In this document: positions 63,010 through 64,000 of the stretch, in pieces
How positions within the stretch are numbered: the stretch's first letter is position 1
How the letters are laid out: every line of letters starts with the position of its first letter
Assembly (NCBI RefSeq): GCF_030150285.1
Contig: NZ_JASLGE010000097.1
Location: 1-64,000 of the forward strand
DNA length: 64,000 bases
Direction of reading: 5' to 3'
Source of the DNA: Pseudomonas sp.
Lineage (GTDB): Bacteria > Pseudomonadota > Gammaproteobacteria > Pseudomonadales > Pseudomonadaceae
Program-made: the position numbers and the translations under genes
The notes under the pieces: model-generated
What the model was told of the DNA's origin: nothing
The model's input: the letters and a program-made list of their open reading frames with translations, nothing else
The model's database searches: none

Positions 63010-63390
63010 TTACTTCTGCAAGAACTGCGAGAAGTTCACACCTGTACCGGTCGGGCGCACATCCTGCAAGAAGGAGTCTTTGTCTGCGCTCAGTTCAAGG
63101 CTCATGGTCGGGGTGCGCTTGTGCGTAGCTCGCACCACCATGCCTTCGCGTTTTTCGCGCAGGAATGCCGTGGTCACCTTCAAGTGCAACAATTCGTCGG
63201 TGGCGGGCGTGTGCAGCAGCAGGTGCACCCACTCGTACTGGCCGACCGCCAGGCGAGCCAGTGGAATATCAAACCACCAGATATTCTTGTTGGTGTTCAA
63301 CGTGGCCAGATGGCAATTGTTGACGCCGAGCACGGCACCGCCCAGTTCCTGGTTTCTGCGGGCAATGGCCTGCTTTTTATCGAGTTTCAT
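63010..63390 (-). CDS. Conserved hypothetical protein
   Basis: 126 residues, start MKLDKKQAIARRNQELGGAV. No signal peptide or membrane helix. The middle has NNCHLATLNTNKNIWWFDIP and a region rich in H/L/V, the end is NFSQFLQK. I do not recognise a family. Codon use and base composition resemble the neighbours, and AGGAAGG-like sequence stands before the ATG, so it is probably a real gene. Confidence 0.65.
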   Translation of the reverse strand: MKLDKKQAIARRNQELGGAVLGVNNCHLATLNTNKNIWWFDIPLARLAVGQYEWVHLLLHTPATDELLHLKVTTAFLREKREGMVVRATHKRTPTMSLELSADKDSFLQDVRPTGTGVNFSQFLQK

Positions 63391-63494
63391 AACCTTCCTA
63401 CCATTTCGGATTTCAGCGCCACAGCCTGAATAGGCGGGCATTCTCGGGGGTTAGTGGGCAAACATAAAGCCCAACCTGCGTTGAGAGACGAAAT

Positions 63495-63522
63495 GAACCG
63501 TGCAAAGTCAATGAAACTCTGA
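63495..63522 (+). promoter_or_regulatory. AlgU-type promoter of the csbD gene
   Basis: GAACCG, 17 bases, TCTGA: four of six -35 bases and all of the -10 match the AlgU consensus. It ends 66 bases before the start codon. Confidence 0.55.
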
Positions 63523-63587
63523 CGCTGAAACAGGGGTCAACCCTACGTCGAGGTTATGACATCCGATATTTCAATAGGAGAAATCCC

Positions 63588-63779
63588 ATGAGCAGCACTG
63601 GCGATAAGATCAAAGGCAAAGCGAACGAAGTGATAGGTAATGTCAAACAAACGGTGGGTAAAGCGACTGACAATGACAAGCTGCGCACGGAAGGCAAGGT
63701 CCAGGAGCTGAAAGGCGAAGGGCAGCAAGCTGTCGGCAAGGCTAAAGATGCGGTAAAGAAAACCATCGATAAAGCCTGA
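63588..63779 (+). CDS. CsbD family stress protein
   Basis: 63 residues, lysine- and glycine-rich, amphipathic: GDKIKGKANEVIGNVKQ and KVQELKGEGQQAVGKAK are the two CsbD repeats. Members are small soluble general-stress proteins of unknown mechanism. AGGAG lies 7 bases before the ATG. Single gene; AlgU-type promoter and terminator frame it. Confidence 0.92.
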   Translation: MSSTGDKIKGKANEVIGNVKQTVGKATDNDKLRTEGKVQELKGEGQQAVGKAKDAVKKTIDKA

Positions 63780-63828
63780 GAATACGGTTCAATGCGACGC
63801 AGGCGTCGGGCCTGTTTAGCATGTGTTA

Positions 63829-63857
63829 GCGGTCACCCCTTGCGGTGGCCGTTTTTA
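63829..63857 (+). terminator. Terminator after csbD
   Basis: CGGTCACC and GGTGGCCG (63830-63837, 63844-63851) with one G-U pair, then TTTTT. Confidence 0.75.
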
Positions 63858-63966
63858 CATCCGTGTTAGTAAAGTCGCCAACTCGACTACTTTTGATGTA
63901 GAACCCCTGTTTTGAGCTGTTAGCTGGTTTGCATGATCAATGCGTGAAGCGGCGAAAGGAGACGCT

Positions 63967-64000
63967 ATGTTTTTCCCGGTTTTGAATGGCCTGCCTCTGG
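63967..64000 (+). CDS. Start of an unidentified gene (cut by window edge)
   Basis: ATG at 63967 with AAAGGAG at 63956-63962, reading MFFPVLNGLPL to the edge. Eleven codons are too few to name it; the good ribosome-binding site is the evidence. Confidence 0.45.
   Translation, partial: MFFPVLNGLPL

Overview
The window is a stretch of a Pseudomonas chromosome. The algU-mucA-mucB-mucD locus beside nadB, an arcDABC operon, the HexR/GltR-controlled Entner-Doudoroff and glucose-uptake block, the fadD2/fadD1 pair and many REP/REPIN repeats together point to a fluorescens-like lineage. No rRNA, tRNA, CRISPR array, insertion sequence or phage gene was recognised.

Layout. 0-4.6 kb: start of nadB (minus strand) and the envelope-stress/alginate regulon algU-mucA-mucB-mucD; mucC has no room. 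4.8-5.7 kb: an RDD membrane protein and a cold-shock protein. 6.0-14.0 kb: glycine-cleavage operon gcvH-gcvP-sdaA-gcvT with its sigma54 activator GcsR next door; the glyA gene usual in this operon is missing. 14.1-21.3 kb: arginine deiminase operon arcD-arcA-arcB-arcC plus a DUF5064 gene, and a second, divergent ArcD-type antiporter. 21.3-27.7 kb: REP-rich spacer, a DUF454 membrane protein, and an iron-regulated haem-uptake unit (ECF sigma, FecR-like anti-sigma, TonB receptor with signalling domain, haem oxygenase) with a Fur box.

27.7-42.2 kb and 50.5-54.4 kb: the glucose catabolic regulon. It holds mgsA-gap, divergent edd-glk-gltR-gtrS, gtsABCD, oprB, a hexose-6-phosphate mutarotase, then hexR divergent from zwf-pgl-eda. 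OprB and GtsABCD bring glucose in. Glk, Zwf, Pgl, Edd and Eda convert it to pyruvate and glyceraldehyde-3-phosphate, which Gap oxidises. HexR boxes lie between gap and edd. GltR/GtrS are expected to control uptake, and A-rich Hfq/Crc-type motifs overlap several ribosome-binding regions.

Splitting this block, between the mutarotase and hexR, is an 8-kb two-gene unit on the minus strand encoding the B (TcaC/TcdB-like, 1724 aa) and C (TccC-like Rhs, 907 aa) subunits of a Tc insecticidal toxin complex. The C protein ends in an AT-rich variable domain with an HELSH zinc site, a nearby TED motif and an NADSF motif, suggesting an aspzincin-like metalloprotease warhead. No A subunit and no immunity gene lie nearby. 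I regard this as the most interesting part of the window.

54.4-64 kb: a DUF3820 protein, a DUF2383 four-helix protein behind a very good sigma54 promoter, a fatty-acid cluster (phaJ1-type hydratase, alpha/beta hydrolase, fadD2, fadD1), a PLP-dependent serine/threonine dehydratase with a DauR-like regulator, an unrecognised conserved protein, a CsbD stress protein behind an AlgU-type promoter, and the first codons of one more gene.
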